Below, in pieces: positions 33,691 to 43,364 of a stretch of DNA of 64,000 nt. The notes under the pieces are model-generated. The model had not been told where the DNA came from, made no database searches, and worked only from the letters and a program-made list of their open reading frames with translations. Position 1 is the first letter of the stretch. Each line of letters opens with the position of its first letter. The position numbers and the translations under genes were made by a program. This stretch comes from Eutrigla gurnardus (lineage: Eukaryota; Chordata; Actinopteri; Perciformes; Triglidae). The DNA lies in NCBI GenBank assembly GCA_963514095.1, contig OY741267.1, positions 7,346,048 through 7,410,047 on the forward strand, in the 5' to 3' direction.

Positions 33691-34361
33691 TGTTATGACT
33701 CAGTCAAGCTGCTGTGTGCTGTGTGTGTGCATGTGTGCCCTGTGTTTTTTCCTCCCTTTAATCTCCTATGCAAATAGGTGTGTACCATACCTGTGCCATG
33801 ATTGGTGGAGTGGTTCCAGGCCCTGGCTCTTGATTGGCTGCACTCACAAACCACCTGATATATAAAGAGCCAAGATGGCAGACGTCAGCTGGCAGCAGGC
33901 ATTCCTCCTCCTCCTCCTCCTCTTCTTCGTCCTCCTCCTCCTCCTCCTCCTCCTCCTCCTCTCCCAACCAGCCACACTTCAGTTCAGCTCTATAGTCCTT
34001 TTGAGTAGTTTAGTTTCTTTTGAGCAGTAAGGGTGGACTGCCTGTTTTGTTAAGTGTTTTCTCCTGTTTATTTAGTTAGGGAGGTAAGTCTTGTGTCATT
34101 TGGGTTTTCCTAAGTTTGGTTAGGTAAGGTTTATTATTTCCTAGACAGGAACCTTTGGTTTGTTATTTTAGCCTTAGCCCACACTGAAGCCTATAGCTCA
34201 GCATATAGATATCATTATCTATTTTTGTCACTTCAACTATTTTTTTTAAATAAATCATTTTTCTAAGTATTTAACTAAATCATTGTTTGTGGTCACTTGG
34301 GACTTGGGGAAGATGGGGCCTTTTCATGTTGTGTCCTAGTTCCCTAGACTGGGGCATAACA
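33691..34361 (+). mobile_element. Solo LTR inserted upstream of V4
   Basis: The 5' flank of V4 matches that of V1 up to GAAGCTTC and again from CTTCCATCAG; between them lies a 671-bp insert starting TGTTATGACTCAG and ending GGGGCATAACA, with CTTC duplicated (33687-33690, 34362-34365). It has a TATATAAAG box (33860-33868), a (TCC)n tract (33902-33961) and AATAAA (34249-34254), so it looks like a gypsy-type LTR in + orientation. Its 3' end is 114 bp from the V4 start codon. Confidence 0.75.
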
Positions 34362-34398
34362 CTTCCATCAGCCTGAATGCAAACAGACTCCAGCAGGA

Positions 34399-34410
34399 GG
34401 AGGAGCTAAG
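34399..34410 (+). promoter_or_regulatory. Shared 12-mer GGAGGAGCTAAG upstream of V4
   Basis: 65 bp before the V4 start codon, between the solo LTR and the leader exon, as before V1 and V9. Confidence 0.4.
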
Positions 34411-34475
34411 GCTTCATGTAGAAACTGAAGAGCTGCTGTGTTCTCTCTATTGTTCCTTCAGAACTAGTGAAGATA

Positions 34476-34907
34476 ATGCAGCTCTTTTTAGTTTGGATGA
34501 TGATGTTCACTTTTCATACTGGTAAGTCAACTTTAACAAGAGAAGTTGAGTGTTGTCATGAACCTTTTAATACCATTAAACTCAGTTAAAGAAATACAAA
34601 TGTGATGATGAATGATATCTTTGTTCTTTTCAGGATCCTCTGAGGATTTAGTGAAACCGTTGAAAGATGTAATGCTGGCTTTGGAGGGAGACGATGTGAC
34701 TCTCTCCTGCAACTATACAGGCTCTGTAACTAACCTCTACTGGTATCAACAGAAGTCCAGTTCATCTCCACAGCTTCTCATCACGGATTATTCAAAGGAA
34801 GTTCTAAGGTTGTCTTTAACACATAACAAACCATCTAAAGAGTTTCATCTGGGCATCTCGTCTGCTGCAGTGACAGACTCTGCTGTGTACTACTGTGCTG
34901 TGAAGCC
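34476..34907 (+). CDS. TRAV: T-cell receptor alpha/delta V segment V4
   Basis: Member of the V1/V9 family. Leader exon 34476-34521 (same residues as V1), donor GTAAGT; V exon 34634-34907 after TTTTCAG, phase 1. Open throughout with DVTLSCNY (first Cys), LYWYQQKSSSSPQLLI (conserved Trp) and DSAVYYCAV (second Cys). Compared with V1, CDR1 has SVTN, CDR2 has TDYSKEVL, and the last codons before the heptamer are AVK instead of AVR. It appears functional. Its promoter-side DNA is unusual because a solo LTR ends 114 bp before the start. Confidence 0.93.
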
Positions 34908-34945
34908 CACAGTGACAGGAAACACCAAAACTCTGTACAAAAACC
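34908..34945 (+). other. RSS of V4 (23-type)
   Basis: CACAGTG (34908-34914), 22-bp spacer, ACAAAAACC (34937-34945), same spacer as V1 and V3. Confidence 0.93.
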
Positions 34946-34989
34946 TTTGGATCAAAGACAACACGATACTGCACAACATCCACTAAAGG

Positions 34990-35848
34990 GAGTCACACAC
35001 TGTTACAATAGTATGTGATGATAGTCTTGATTCTTTGTATTGGGGATAACCAAAACACTAAATTCAAAACAGACTGAGGGACAGTTTTATTCATACAACA
35101 GTCACTCTGATGATAATGAGGTGTATGTAAAAATGCATGTAATAATCTTCCATAAACATCATTAAATAGAAGAACCATCTCAGTACCTTATGAAGATGTG
35201 TGTCCTGTGTGTGCAGTATAGTGAACATGTTGGTATTAAATGTAAATACAATTTAGTTTTTACATGGAAGTTATTTAAAAACAAAGCATTGTTTTCTGTA
35301 AACATATTCATTACAAATTGTAAGCACTAAAATCCAATATACAGGTGTGTCATCTGTACTAATACATTTTGATATTAAAGTTAGATTACATGGAAGCTAT
35401 TGAGAGGAGCTGACATGTTTTTCCTACTTGAAAAACTTACCACCATCATTATACGACTATTAACTCACGCATTCACACAGTCGACATTCGTCACTCAATA
35501 TCTGTGATGTGATATATTGGGTCATATTAATTCTGCCATGTCGATTGGAGGGTCATGTCAAAGTAAATGGTATTGCCAGGGGGGTTATGCATAAAGTGAA
35601 CAGAGGTCCGAAAATCCCACCAATGGGTCTTAAAATAAATAACGTACAGTCCCTAAGTCATTGATGATGAGCTAACTGTCCTCCTACTACCAACACTGAG
35701 AAATGTTTAGTTCTTGTTGCATCCAGAATCAAATATCTAATTCATAATTTTAATTATCCAACTTCAATAGGTCACTATCCCTAAGGGATGCCTATCAAAT
35801 TCGTTGATCCTTTATATTTAAGGGGAAACAAGAAACAAGAAATAAGTA
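34990..35848 (+). other. V4 3' flank without recognisable genes
   Basis: 34990-35130 resembles the DNA behind V3 (24030-24180), including CAAAACAGACTGAGGGACAG. The remainder is AT-rich and shows no gene, repeat terminus or RSS. Confidence 0.6.
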
Positions 35849-35866
35849 CGGTGGCCCAGAGGTGTC

Positions 35867-36174
35867 AGGCCAAATACAAAAGCCGCAACACAAATACAAA
35901 AGCCGCAACACAAATACAAAAGCTGCAACACAAATACAAAAGCCGCAACACAAATACAAAAGCTACAACACAAATACAAAAGCCACAACACAAATACAAA
36001 AGCCACAACACAAATACAAAATTCACAACACAAATACAAAAGCCACAACACAAATACAAAAGTCACAACACAAATACAAAAGCCACAACACAAATACAAA
36101 AGCCACAACACAAATACAAAAGCCACAACACAAATACAAAATTCACAACACAAATACAAAAGCTACAACACAAA
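35867..36174 (+). repeat. 20-bp minisatellite (about 15 units) in the left transposon end
   Basis: Units of ACAAATACAAAAGCCRCAAC in exact 20-bp register, with C/T, G/A and an AAATTCACAAC variant occurring three times. The opposite end of the transposon has the complement. The array is open in several frames and creates false ORFs on both strands. Confidence 0.95.
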
Positions 36175-36867
36175 TGGAAGTCACCTAAAATACGGATAAA
36201 CTCTACTTCCCAAAATGCATTGCGGCTCGTCTGACTTCTGAAAAGTTTTAGATAATGGCGGACGATTGCGGTGATTCTGGCGACAGTCAGCAACAAACCG
36301 CGAACACATGTAAGTATACTGTAACATGATTTTTATGTTTCCAGCTGACTTTTAAATCGTATTGATAATGAACGTTACTTTATTGTTGTTGGCATTGTAC
36401 GTTAACGTTACGAATCGAAGGTCCTGCTAGCCGGCTAGCCCACTGAAGCTAATTTACCACAGAGGTTAGCGAGCGTAACCGAAGCAGCAAATGTGCCGTT
36501 TTTACCGACGTTAATTAAGAAGATAGTGCTTATGTTAAACCGTGGTTATATATTTACTAACGGTGGTAAATAACACGGTGCATCATTGTTCGTTAAAGGG
36601 AGGGATGCAGACACCGAGCGCCTCATCCGGTGGAGGGAACGATAAGGAGAAGTTCACCGGCAGGAGGAAAGCTGCTCTGTGAGGCTTCACTTAAGAAAAT
36701 GTGGTATTAAATGTGATAATTCTCATATGCAGGGCTTAACTACTCGTGCATATTTAGCTACTCAATGATATAAGGTTGAAAACCAGCGTATATAGATGGG
36801 AAATGTCCTGCTCTCCTGAGATGTCTACCTGAAACGTTCTGTTGAACAGCAAGAAATCATCAATGTG

Positions 36868-38522
36868 CTGTAACACTTTTCTATGTACTGTTCTTCATAT
36901 AGGATGTTTCTTAAAGAACAGGGGTGGAGGGAAGGTGGAGCTGGATGAGCTAAGAAGAAGTGGGAGACCCTCAAGCAGAAATACAAGGTGAGTTGGAAGC
37001 AGTTTAAAGTATTGAACTCTACATGCTTGATGTGAAGCATAAAATAAACAAGATGATGTTGTCTTTCTTATAATAACCAGGCAAAGTCAGTGCTGGGTAA
37101 TATCAACAATGTGTTAAGGGTCATTCCGTGCCAACTCAGCCACCCATGTACATGACACCTCTCAGATTTTGCTGAAAAGCGGTGAAAATATGCCTTATGT
37201 TACCAAACAAAGGAATCTGAAGTTTCAGGTCAATATCTCAAACGGTTTGCCCGTGGCGTCCATTTGAATTTCAAGTGCCACACCCCTTTTTGACACATTG
37301 GAATTTCGCATTTCATTTGTTGGCATTTTTGGAGGCCCATAACTTCTGTTCTAATAGTGATAGAAGGCTGAAAATTGCTCTGTTAGTTCATTGTAATGTG
37401 TTCTTCACAATTCTACAGGCAGAATCAACATTCCTTACTGTTTGGGTGAGAGGTGGGTCACCAAAGTCCAATTTTTTTTTGACGGACAAAATTATTTTTC
37501 ACTTTTTGGGTGCTCCTAGCACCACGATGAATGATCACATTTATTCCAAACAGGATTATTTGTTATATGTGGGACCTTTGCTCTTGCCAAAATGAATTTG
37601 AAGGGTATGGTACCACTGGTGGGGGTTTTATGGGGGTCTAAAAACCCTCCCGGGCAGAGGTGACTCTTTTGGAACCCCATATTTGGACCCCCAAATGACC
37701 ACGTGGGCACTTGATGATCCTAATGGAATTTATACCAGATAAAGATACATATTTGTTCTTTCTTTTAATGAAATAAAACCTTTGACTATGAAGCTCCTTG
37801 ATATGAATTTTATTCGTCAAAATGCACCATTTTGGACTTTTTTTTCCAGAAGTCTGGAATGTAGATCAGGGAGAATTTAGTGATGATAAAGCATGAAAAT
37901 ATGGGAAATAACTAAGTATTATGCTCAGTGATGGCAAACAATTAAATATTTAGACTGCTGGCCATTAATTTCCTGAAAATTACAAATTACAATTTTCAGA
38001 AAATTACAAAAAAACATTTTCAGCCTTCTATCACTATTAGAACAGAAGTTATGGGCCTCCAAAAATGCCAACAAATGAAATGCGAAATTCCAATGTGTCA
38101 AAAAGGGGTGTGGCACTTGAAATTCAAATGGACGCCACGGGCAAACCGTTTGAGATATTGACCTGAAACTTCAGATTCCTTTGTTTGGTAACATAAGGCA
38201 TATTTTCACAGCTTTTCAGCAAAATCTGAGAGGTGTCATGTACATGGGTGGCTGAGTTGGCACGGAATGACCCTTAACACATTGTTGATATTACCCAGCA
38301 CTGACTTTGCCTGGTTATTGTAAGAAAGACAACATCATCTTGTTTATTTTATGCTTCACATCAAGCATGTAGAGTTCAATACTTTAAACTGCTTCCAACT
38401 CACCTTGTATTTCTGCTTGAGGGTCTCCCACTTCTTCTTAGCTCATCCAGCTCCACCTTCCCTCCACCCCTGTTCTTTAAGAAACATCCTATATGAAGAA
38501 CAGTACATAGAAAAGTGTTACA
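36868..38522. repeat. Large inverted repeat, arms about 515 bp
   Basis: 36868-37382 and 38007-38522 are near-perfect reverse complements. The arms include the Myb-like exon end (36956-36988 and 38414-38446) and a GGGTCATTCCGTGCCAAC motif at 37117 and its complement at about 38255. The 625-bp centre (37383-38006) is unpaired and has no gene. The first differences outside the arms are at 36867 and 38523. Confidence 0.85.
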
Positions 38523-39176
38523 GCTACGAGCCTCTGAGGATGTACCAGGACTGCTGGAGACTCTGATGATGTCCCAGGACTGCTGGAGACTCTGAGGATG
38601 TCCCAGGACTGCTGGAGACTCTGGGGATGTCCCAGGACTGCTGGAGAAATTATTTTTTTTGAAATATTAAATTAAGTGTAATACTAATCATGCTTTATAT
38701 TTTGATAAGTAATGTCCATTAAATGGGAGCAAGAACCGAAATCGATTCAGTTAAGTGAGAGAAGATGAGGACGAAATGTCAATAAAGTAAAAAAAAAAAA
38801 AAATGTAGTATGAGATGTGTTTGAGGTCACTTCCGTGTTGGCTTTTGTATTTGTGTTGTGGCTTTTGTATTTGTGTTGTGGCTTTTGTATTTGTGTTGGG
38901 GCTTTTGTATTTGGCCTGACACCTCTGGGCCACCGTAAATAAGCTTGAAGTTACGGAAATGATCAAACAAAATCTAGCCATGATGTAACTATAGCTACAT
39001 GGCTAATAACTACAGCCAGAACGGCTGTGTTCTCGGCCTGGAAAGTAAAAAGCCTGCAAGTAAAAAAAAACAAAAAAACATGTTTCTTTCTAAATGCTGC
39101 TCCCAGTCTGTTAACAAGGATGAAGTTTAACTGAGAGAAGTGAGAATACAGATCTAAGAGGAGATGAGAGATTCAG

Positions 39177-39188
39177 GGAGGAGCTAAG
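39177..39188 (+). promoter_or_regulatory. Shared 12-mer GGAGGAGCTAAG upstream of V5
   Basis: 85 bp before the V5 start codon, same context as V3. Confidence 0.4.
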
Positions 39189-39273
39189 ATGTTACTGAAC
39201 TATAGAAGAGAGAGGAACTTCTAGATTCAACAGAGTTCAACACCAAAAACCATCAACATTACCTTCATTCAAC

Positions 39274-39728
39274 ATGATGTCATCAGACTGTTTCCTTTCC
39301 CTCCTGTTCATTTCCATTCTAAGAGGTAAGATTCTCTGTAAAATAGTTCAATTACAATATTATTTGAATGTGATCCATTAACTGAGTCTTTTGAGTTTTC
39401 TCTCCTTTAGGTGTCAGCTGTGAAGAACTCAGTCCAGCCAAGAATGAAGAGTCCAGTTTAGAAGACAGCACTGTTACTCTGTCCTACAAATACTCCAAAC
39501 AAGCAACCGGTAGTGATTATTTCTTCTGGTATCGACAATATCCAGGAAAACCACCAGAGTTCATCATCTCACACTCTGGTTTAGGAACATCTCCCATTTA
39601 GCAACAGGAGGAATATTAAAGAGTCAAAACCCTGGACTGAAGATTAAAGTGGATCAAAACCAAATCAACATGAGCATCTCGTCTGCTGCAGTGACAGACT
39701 CTGCTGTGTACTACTGTGCTGTGAGGCC
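39274..39728 (+). pseudogene. TRAV: T-cell receptor alpha/delta V segment V5, broken paralogue of V3
   Basis: Leader exon 39274-39325, intron and V exon start (39411) are intact and almost equal to V3. Relative to V3 there are 23 extra bases after GTTCATCATC (about 39572-39594), giving a frameshift and an in-frame TAG at 39599-39601. The sequence after the insertion, including AAVTDSAVYYCAV, is in another frame (+2). The first Ig cysteine is Tyr (39485-39487) as in V3. The RSS remains intact, so the segment could still be rearranged but not give a normal chain. If V3 rather than V5 lost bases, the frame is still broken here. Confidence 0.88.
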
Positions 39729-39766
39729 CACAGTGACAGGAAACACCAAAACTCTGTACAAAAACC
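39729..39766 (+). other. RSS of V5 (23-type)
   Basis: CACAGTG (39729-39735), 22-bp spacer same as V1, ACAAAAACC (39758-39766). Confidence 0.93.
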
Positions 39767-39839
39767 TTCAGAGCAAAGACAAACAATACTGCACAACATC
39801 CACTAGAGGGAGTCACCATGAGACACTGTGAAGGCTTTA

Positions 39840-40950
39840 GAAATGATACTACTTTGACATACTGTATGAGTCTCTTCCTCCTGCAGATGTGACTTCATGG
39901 CAGAGAACTGTTTGATTCCACACTTTCATTGTGGTGTTAAATAAAAACATTGAATTAATGTCGCTGCTTTATTCCATGTGAAGTACTGGTAAAATGGAGA
40001 GAAGTGATGTCTCCCAGAATTTAACTGGTTTAGAGCGGCATGGTGTAGGGTTGGTGTCCCGTTAAAGAACACGGATACAGATGTCCTGGTTTAGGTTGGT
40101 TTATTTAGCTGTGGTCTGTAATAACAATACAAAGTAACAATTAGTACACTATACATGATACACAAACATAATGAGATGACTAAGGTTACAAAGGACTGTA
40201 TTTAGTACTCAAGTATATCATATGGATCATATAACCTAAACCAATCACCTCACACCAGGCACACAGACAGCATGACTTAGCTTATTAGCTTTAACAACAC
40301 ACCAGCATAATAAGATAGCTTATTCAGAACTAAACAATGCACATTAACAATATTAGCATCCAACTTAGACAGCATAACATCATTACTCTCACCTTCTGGC
40401 ATTTACACACAGCAATTAAGCAGAGAGGTACAGGTGAATGATGGGGAAGGCAAAGGCAATTGCATCTATCCACTGCTGTATCGAGAGAGAGCTAACATTC
40501 ACAGCACAGCAGTTCACCCACAGGTATGGTGCATTCAATAGCGTCAGAACGGCTATGGTGCGTTCAAGAGCATGGGACATATGGAACTAACCCATAAACA
40601 AGTCATTACTGAATGGAACACAATTCAATAAACAAGTTAACAAACATTAACAGCATGGGCTTTCTAACAACTGGTGTTCCAAACGTTTCTACCATTGAGT
40701 AAATCTAGAACTGAGATTATTTTAAAGCTCTTAAAATTCTGTAAACCAGGTGAAATCTAGCTATGTCGTCTGCTGATGTTAAACATGGTGTTCTAAAGTT
40801 GTACAGTGAAGATATCATGTTTTCTCTATTCTCAAAGTGCAAATTCTTTCTTGTCTTTTCGAACCGAGAAAAGGTAATACATTATCACAGATACCTTGGA
40901 GATGGGAGAAAAACCTGGTAGCATGTGAAGTCCTGGTATTCTATGGAAAC
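39840..40950 (+). other. Unassigned region between V5 and the orphan leader
   Basis: 39840-39880 (AAATGATACTACTTTGACAT) recurs at 50815-50835. 40030-40690 looks like inserted repeat DNA (AT-rich, CA-rich, starting near GGTGTAGGGTTGGTGTCCCG and ending near ACTGGTGTTCCAAACG) but no target duplication was found and no coding frame is convincing. Confidence 0.4.
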
Positions 40951-41045
40951 ATTCAGGGAGGAGCTATGATGTTATAATAGAAGAGAGAGGAACGTCTATA
41001 CAGTATTCAACAATACACAAACCATCAACATTATCTTTATTTAAC

Positions 41046-41100
41046 ATGCTGTCACTTCATCATTGTGTGTTTTCCCTACTGTTTCTTTATACTCTAACAG
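41046..41100 (+). pseudogene. Orphan V leader exon 2
   Basis: Intact ATG-led leader (MLSLHHCVFSLLFLYTLTG) with a GT donor at 41101. 77 bp upstream is GGAGGAGCTATG, a one-mismatch form of the shared promoter word. No V exon of its own follows; the next is V6 with a complete leader of its own. Homologous to the leader at 20848. Confidence 0.7.
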
Positions 41101-41480
41101 GTGTGGTAGAATGTGCAGCATGAAAAAACAATCAAGTTTGTTGTTTTTGTATACAAGTCATTTAGAAAGACATTTACAACATGAAATAACAGTTATCTCG
41201 TCCTTAAGGTGTCATATAGATAGACGGACTTGACAAGGAACTCTTTTGACTCAAACATTTATCATTGTTGATCATTTAGTGGCAGATCAAGTTCCATCCA
41301 GAACACCGTATTTCTCCAACAGTCTTTGAGACTCATAACAATAATGTCATCATGCTAAATGTGATGTAAATGTAGAGAGTTCCTCGACACATGATAAAGA
41401 GGAAGGACCAATGATGTGAAGGCTCAGATCCATCAGAGTATCAATGTTCTTCCTCTCTCTCCTCCCCTCTCACTGCAGAC

Positions 41481-41909
41481 ATGAAACACTGGCTGAGAAA
41501 CATCCTGATTCTGACTTTCTGGCTAGGTAACTCTTTAAACCTGCTGATTGTTCTCCTTTAATCAACCATCTTTATTGATTCATCTCTTCCTCTGCATGTT
41601 CTCTTCTTCCCCAGAGTGTAAAGGAGAAGACAAAGTGAACCAGCCGACAGGAGATGTCATCGCTACTGAAGGACAGACAGTTACACTGGACTGTACATTT
41701 GAGACAACTTACACAAGTCCAACTTTGTTCTGGTACAAACAAGAAGTCAATAGTTTCCCAAAGATGATACTGCTACGGCTCTCTTCAAAGACAGCTAATT
41801 CTGAAGAGAAAGGCAGATTTGATGCAACGATCAACAAGACATCAGTTCCTCTGAAGATCCAGAAGCTTCAGCTGTCTGACTCTGCTGTGTACTTCTGTGC
41901 TCTGCAGCC
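41481..41909 (+). CDS. TRAV: T-cell receptor alpha/delta V segment V6
   Basis: Paralogue of V2. Leader exon 41481-41526 (MKHWLRNILILTFWL), donor GTAACT; V exon 41615-41909 after TTCCCCAG, phase 1. Open with TLDC, LFWYKQEVNSFPK, RFDATINKTSVPLKIQKLQL and DSAVYFCALQ. Compared with V2, CDR1 has TYTSPT for SDTYPY, and CDR2 is MILLRLSSKTANSEEKG in place of an unrelated, two-residue-longer stretch, while frameworks, leader and intron are nearly identical. The extra CDR2 Cys of V2 is absent. It appears functional. Confidence 0.93.
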
Positions 41910-41947
41910 CACAGTGACAGGAAACACCACAACTCTGTACAAAAACC
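41910..41947 (+). other. RSS of V6 (23-type)
   Basis: CACAGTG (41910-41916), spacer of 22 bp with the same one-base variant as V2, ACAAAAACC (41939-41947). Confidence 0.93.
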
Positions 41948-42009
41948 TTTGGAGCAACAACAACACGATACTGCACAACATCCACTAGAGGGAGTCACAC
42001 ACTGTCTGT

Positions 42010-42700
42010 CTATGTGAACCAAACTTCATCACAATTGAGTGTTACAGCAAATACTCTGACATCTAGAAGAGCTCAGATCAAACTTTGACAAACCATTATT
42101 TTTGGGCTCTTACATATTCATAACTGACTAAATATGGAACATTTTAATGTAACTATACACGTGAGTAAATACACACAGGACTTTTACCCAGGAGACCACA
42201 GTGTGTGTCATGTGTGAAACCAGAGGTCCATGTTGACTTCTTTGTTACATAACTTCCATACTTTAGTAACATCAGTTCCATAGTTATTTGAACCCAAACC
42301 ATGATCTTTGGCTCAACCTCACCAAGTAGTTTTGTTGACTCAGCAAGTTCTGCACTGCAGGGTCTTGTACAGGTGTACTGGTTGCTCATGCTGCTGGACA
42401 ATGGTAAGAAAACACAGGGAAATGACAAAATAACCTGTTTAAAATATTATACAAACCACTGTATGAGGATATGTTGCCTGAGTAATGAAGCGAGTTACAA
42501 GTTATTTTTCAGATTCAAAATGAGCAAAGGCTGATTCTCTGGACACACACTGACATTGAACTCAACCAATGAGATGGAGCAGAAATGTTTGAGGAAGTCA
42601 AATCTCTTGAGAAGGACTGTGCAGCAGAGAGCCTGTTCAGTTAGTTCATTCTACTGCAGAGGAAGAACACTACTCATCTGCTGTCTGTTTGGCTTTAACA
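42010..42700 (+). other. V6-V7 intergenic region
   Basis: No gene, transposon end or RSS recognised. Unlike the other promoters, the region before V7 lacks the GGAGGAGCTAAG word. Confidence 0.5.
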
Positions 42701-42711
42701 ACTCCAAAGAC

Positions 42712-43266
42712 ATGTTGCTTTACCTCTTTTTACCTTTCTTTGACTTTATAGGTGAGTGTTAGAACAGAGATCAAAGTCTCATTGATCCTGCTGTATTATC
42801 CAGGTATTTTAGAACTGAAGGTTTATATGTGGAAGGTAACAATTTATTAGATAGAAAGTCTTTTTAATGCATCTTAAACTAATCAAAGATGAAAGAAAGA
42901 GTGAAGAAGCTCTGTTGAACCTTGTGATGTTTAAATCTCTTACAGACTAACCGACATGAACACTCATTTTGCAGCCCTGGGTTCCACCAACAGCATAAAG
43001 CCAGAGAGTACCGAAGCACATGTTGCAGAGGGCAGAAACATCAACCTGACCTGTAAATATGATGGGACTAATATCTACAATATCCAGTGGTATCGACAAT
43101 ACGAGAGATGCAGACCGGAGTTCCTGCTCTCCATCACAGAGGGAGGATCCATTCATCCAACTGTTTCTGATTTCTCAGCTCACATTGACAAAGCAGAGAA
43201 ACGTGTTGATCTGGAGATCTCAGCTGCAGTGACAGACTCTGCTGTGTACTACTGTGCTCTGCAGCC
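42712..43266 (+). CDS. TRAV: T-cell receptor alpha/delta V segment V7 with altered RSS heptamer
   Basis: Leader exon 42712-42751 (MLLYLFLPFFDFI), donor GTGAGT; V exon 42975-43266 after ATTTTGCAG, phase 1 (G|CC). The frame is open and has NLTCKYDG (first Cys), IQWYRQYERCRPEFLLS (conserved Trp) and VTDSAVYYCALQ (second Cys). An additional Cys in YERCRPE stands in the conserved turn before framework 2's end, and EISAAV is one residue shorter than the usual EISSAAV. The heptamer reads TACAGTG, so RAG cleavage is expected to be weak. It could be a functional exon that rarely recombines. Confidence 0.85.
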
Positions 43267-43304
43267 TACAGTGACAGGAAACACCAAAAGTCTGTACAAA
43301 AACC
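43267..43304 (+). other. RSS of V7 with heptamer TACAGTG
   Basis: Heptamer TACAGTG (43267-43273) departs from the consensus at its first base, the most strongly required part. Spacer 22 bp, differing from V1's by one base (AAAG for AAAC); nonamer ACAAAAACC (43296-43304) is perfect. Confidence 0.88.
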
Positions 43305-43364
43305 TTTGGAGCAAAGGCAAACAATACTGCACAACATCCACTAGAGGGAGTCACACACTGTTAC

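Larger units (their letters stand above)
35849..38935. mobile_element. TA-flanked DNA transposon with 20-bp terminal repeats, copy 2
   Basis: Ends CGGTGGCCCAGAGGTGTCAG (35849-) and complement (-38935), flanked by TA (35847-35848, 38936-38937). Left subterminal region is an expanded 20-bp array; the right end keeps about three units. A possible first exon (36255-36309, MADDCGDSGDSQQQTANT, donor GTAAGT, phase 1) and a Myb-like exon end (KKWETLKQKYK at 36956-36988, donor GTGAGT) are what remains of a Harbinger-like accessory gene. A large inverted repeat occupies 36868-38522. 38525-38650 has four units of a 34-bp tandem repeat with CCCAGGACTGCTGGAGACTC. Confidence 0.65.

Noticed and set aside
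33758..33967. Poly-glutamate frame on the minus strand
   Set aside because: Product of the (TCC)n tract in the solo LTR.
35788..36296. Long open frames on both strands and a CRISPR-like look of a regular 20-bp array
   Set aside because: The units are contiguous with no unique spacers, the genome is a vertebrate, and the array is the subterminal repeat of a transposon; the frames result from the period and lack of stops in it.
42956..42974. ATG at 42956 as the start of V7
   Set aside because: It lies in the intron just before the TTTTGCAG acceptor; a proper leader exon with phase-1 donor is present at 42712-42751.
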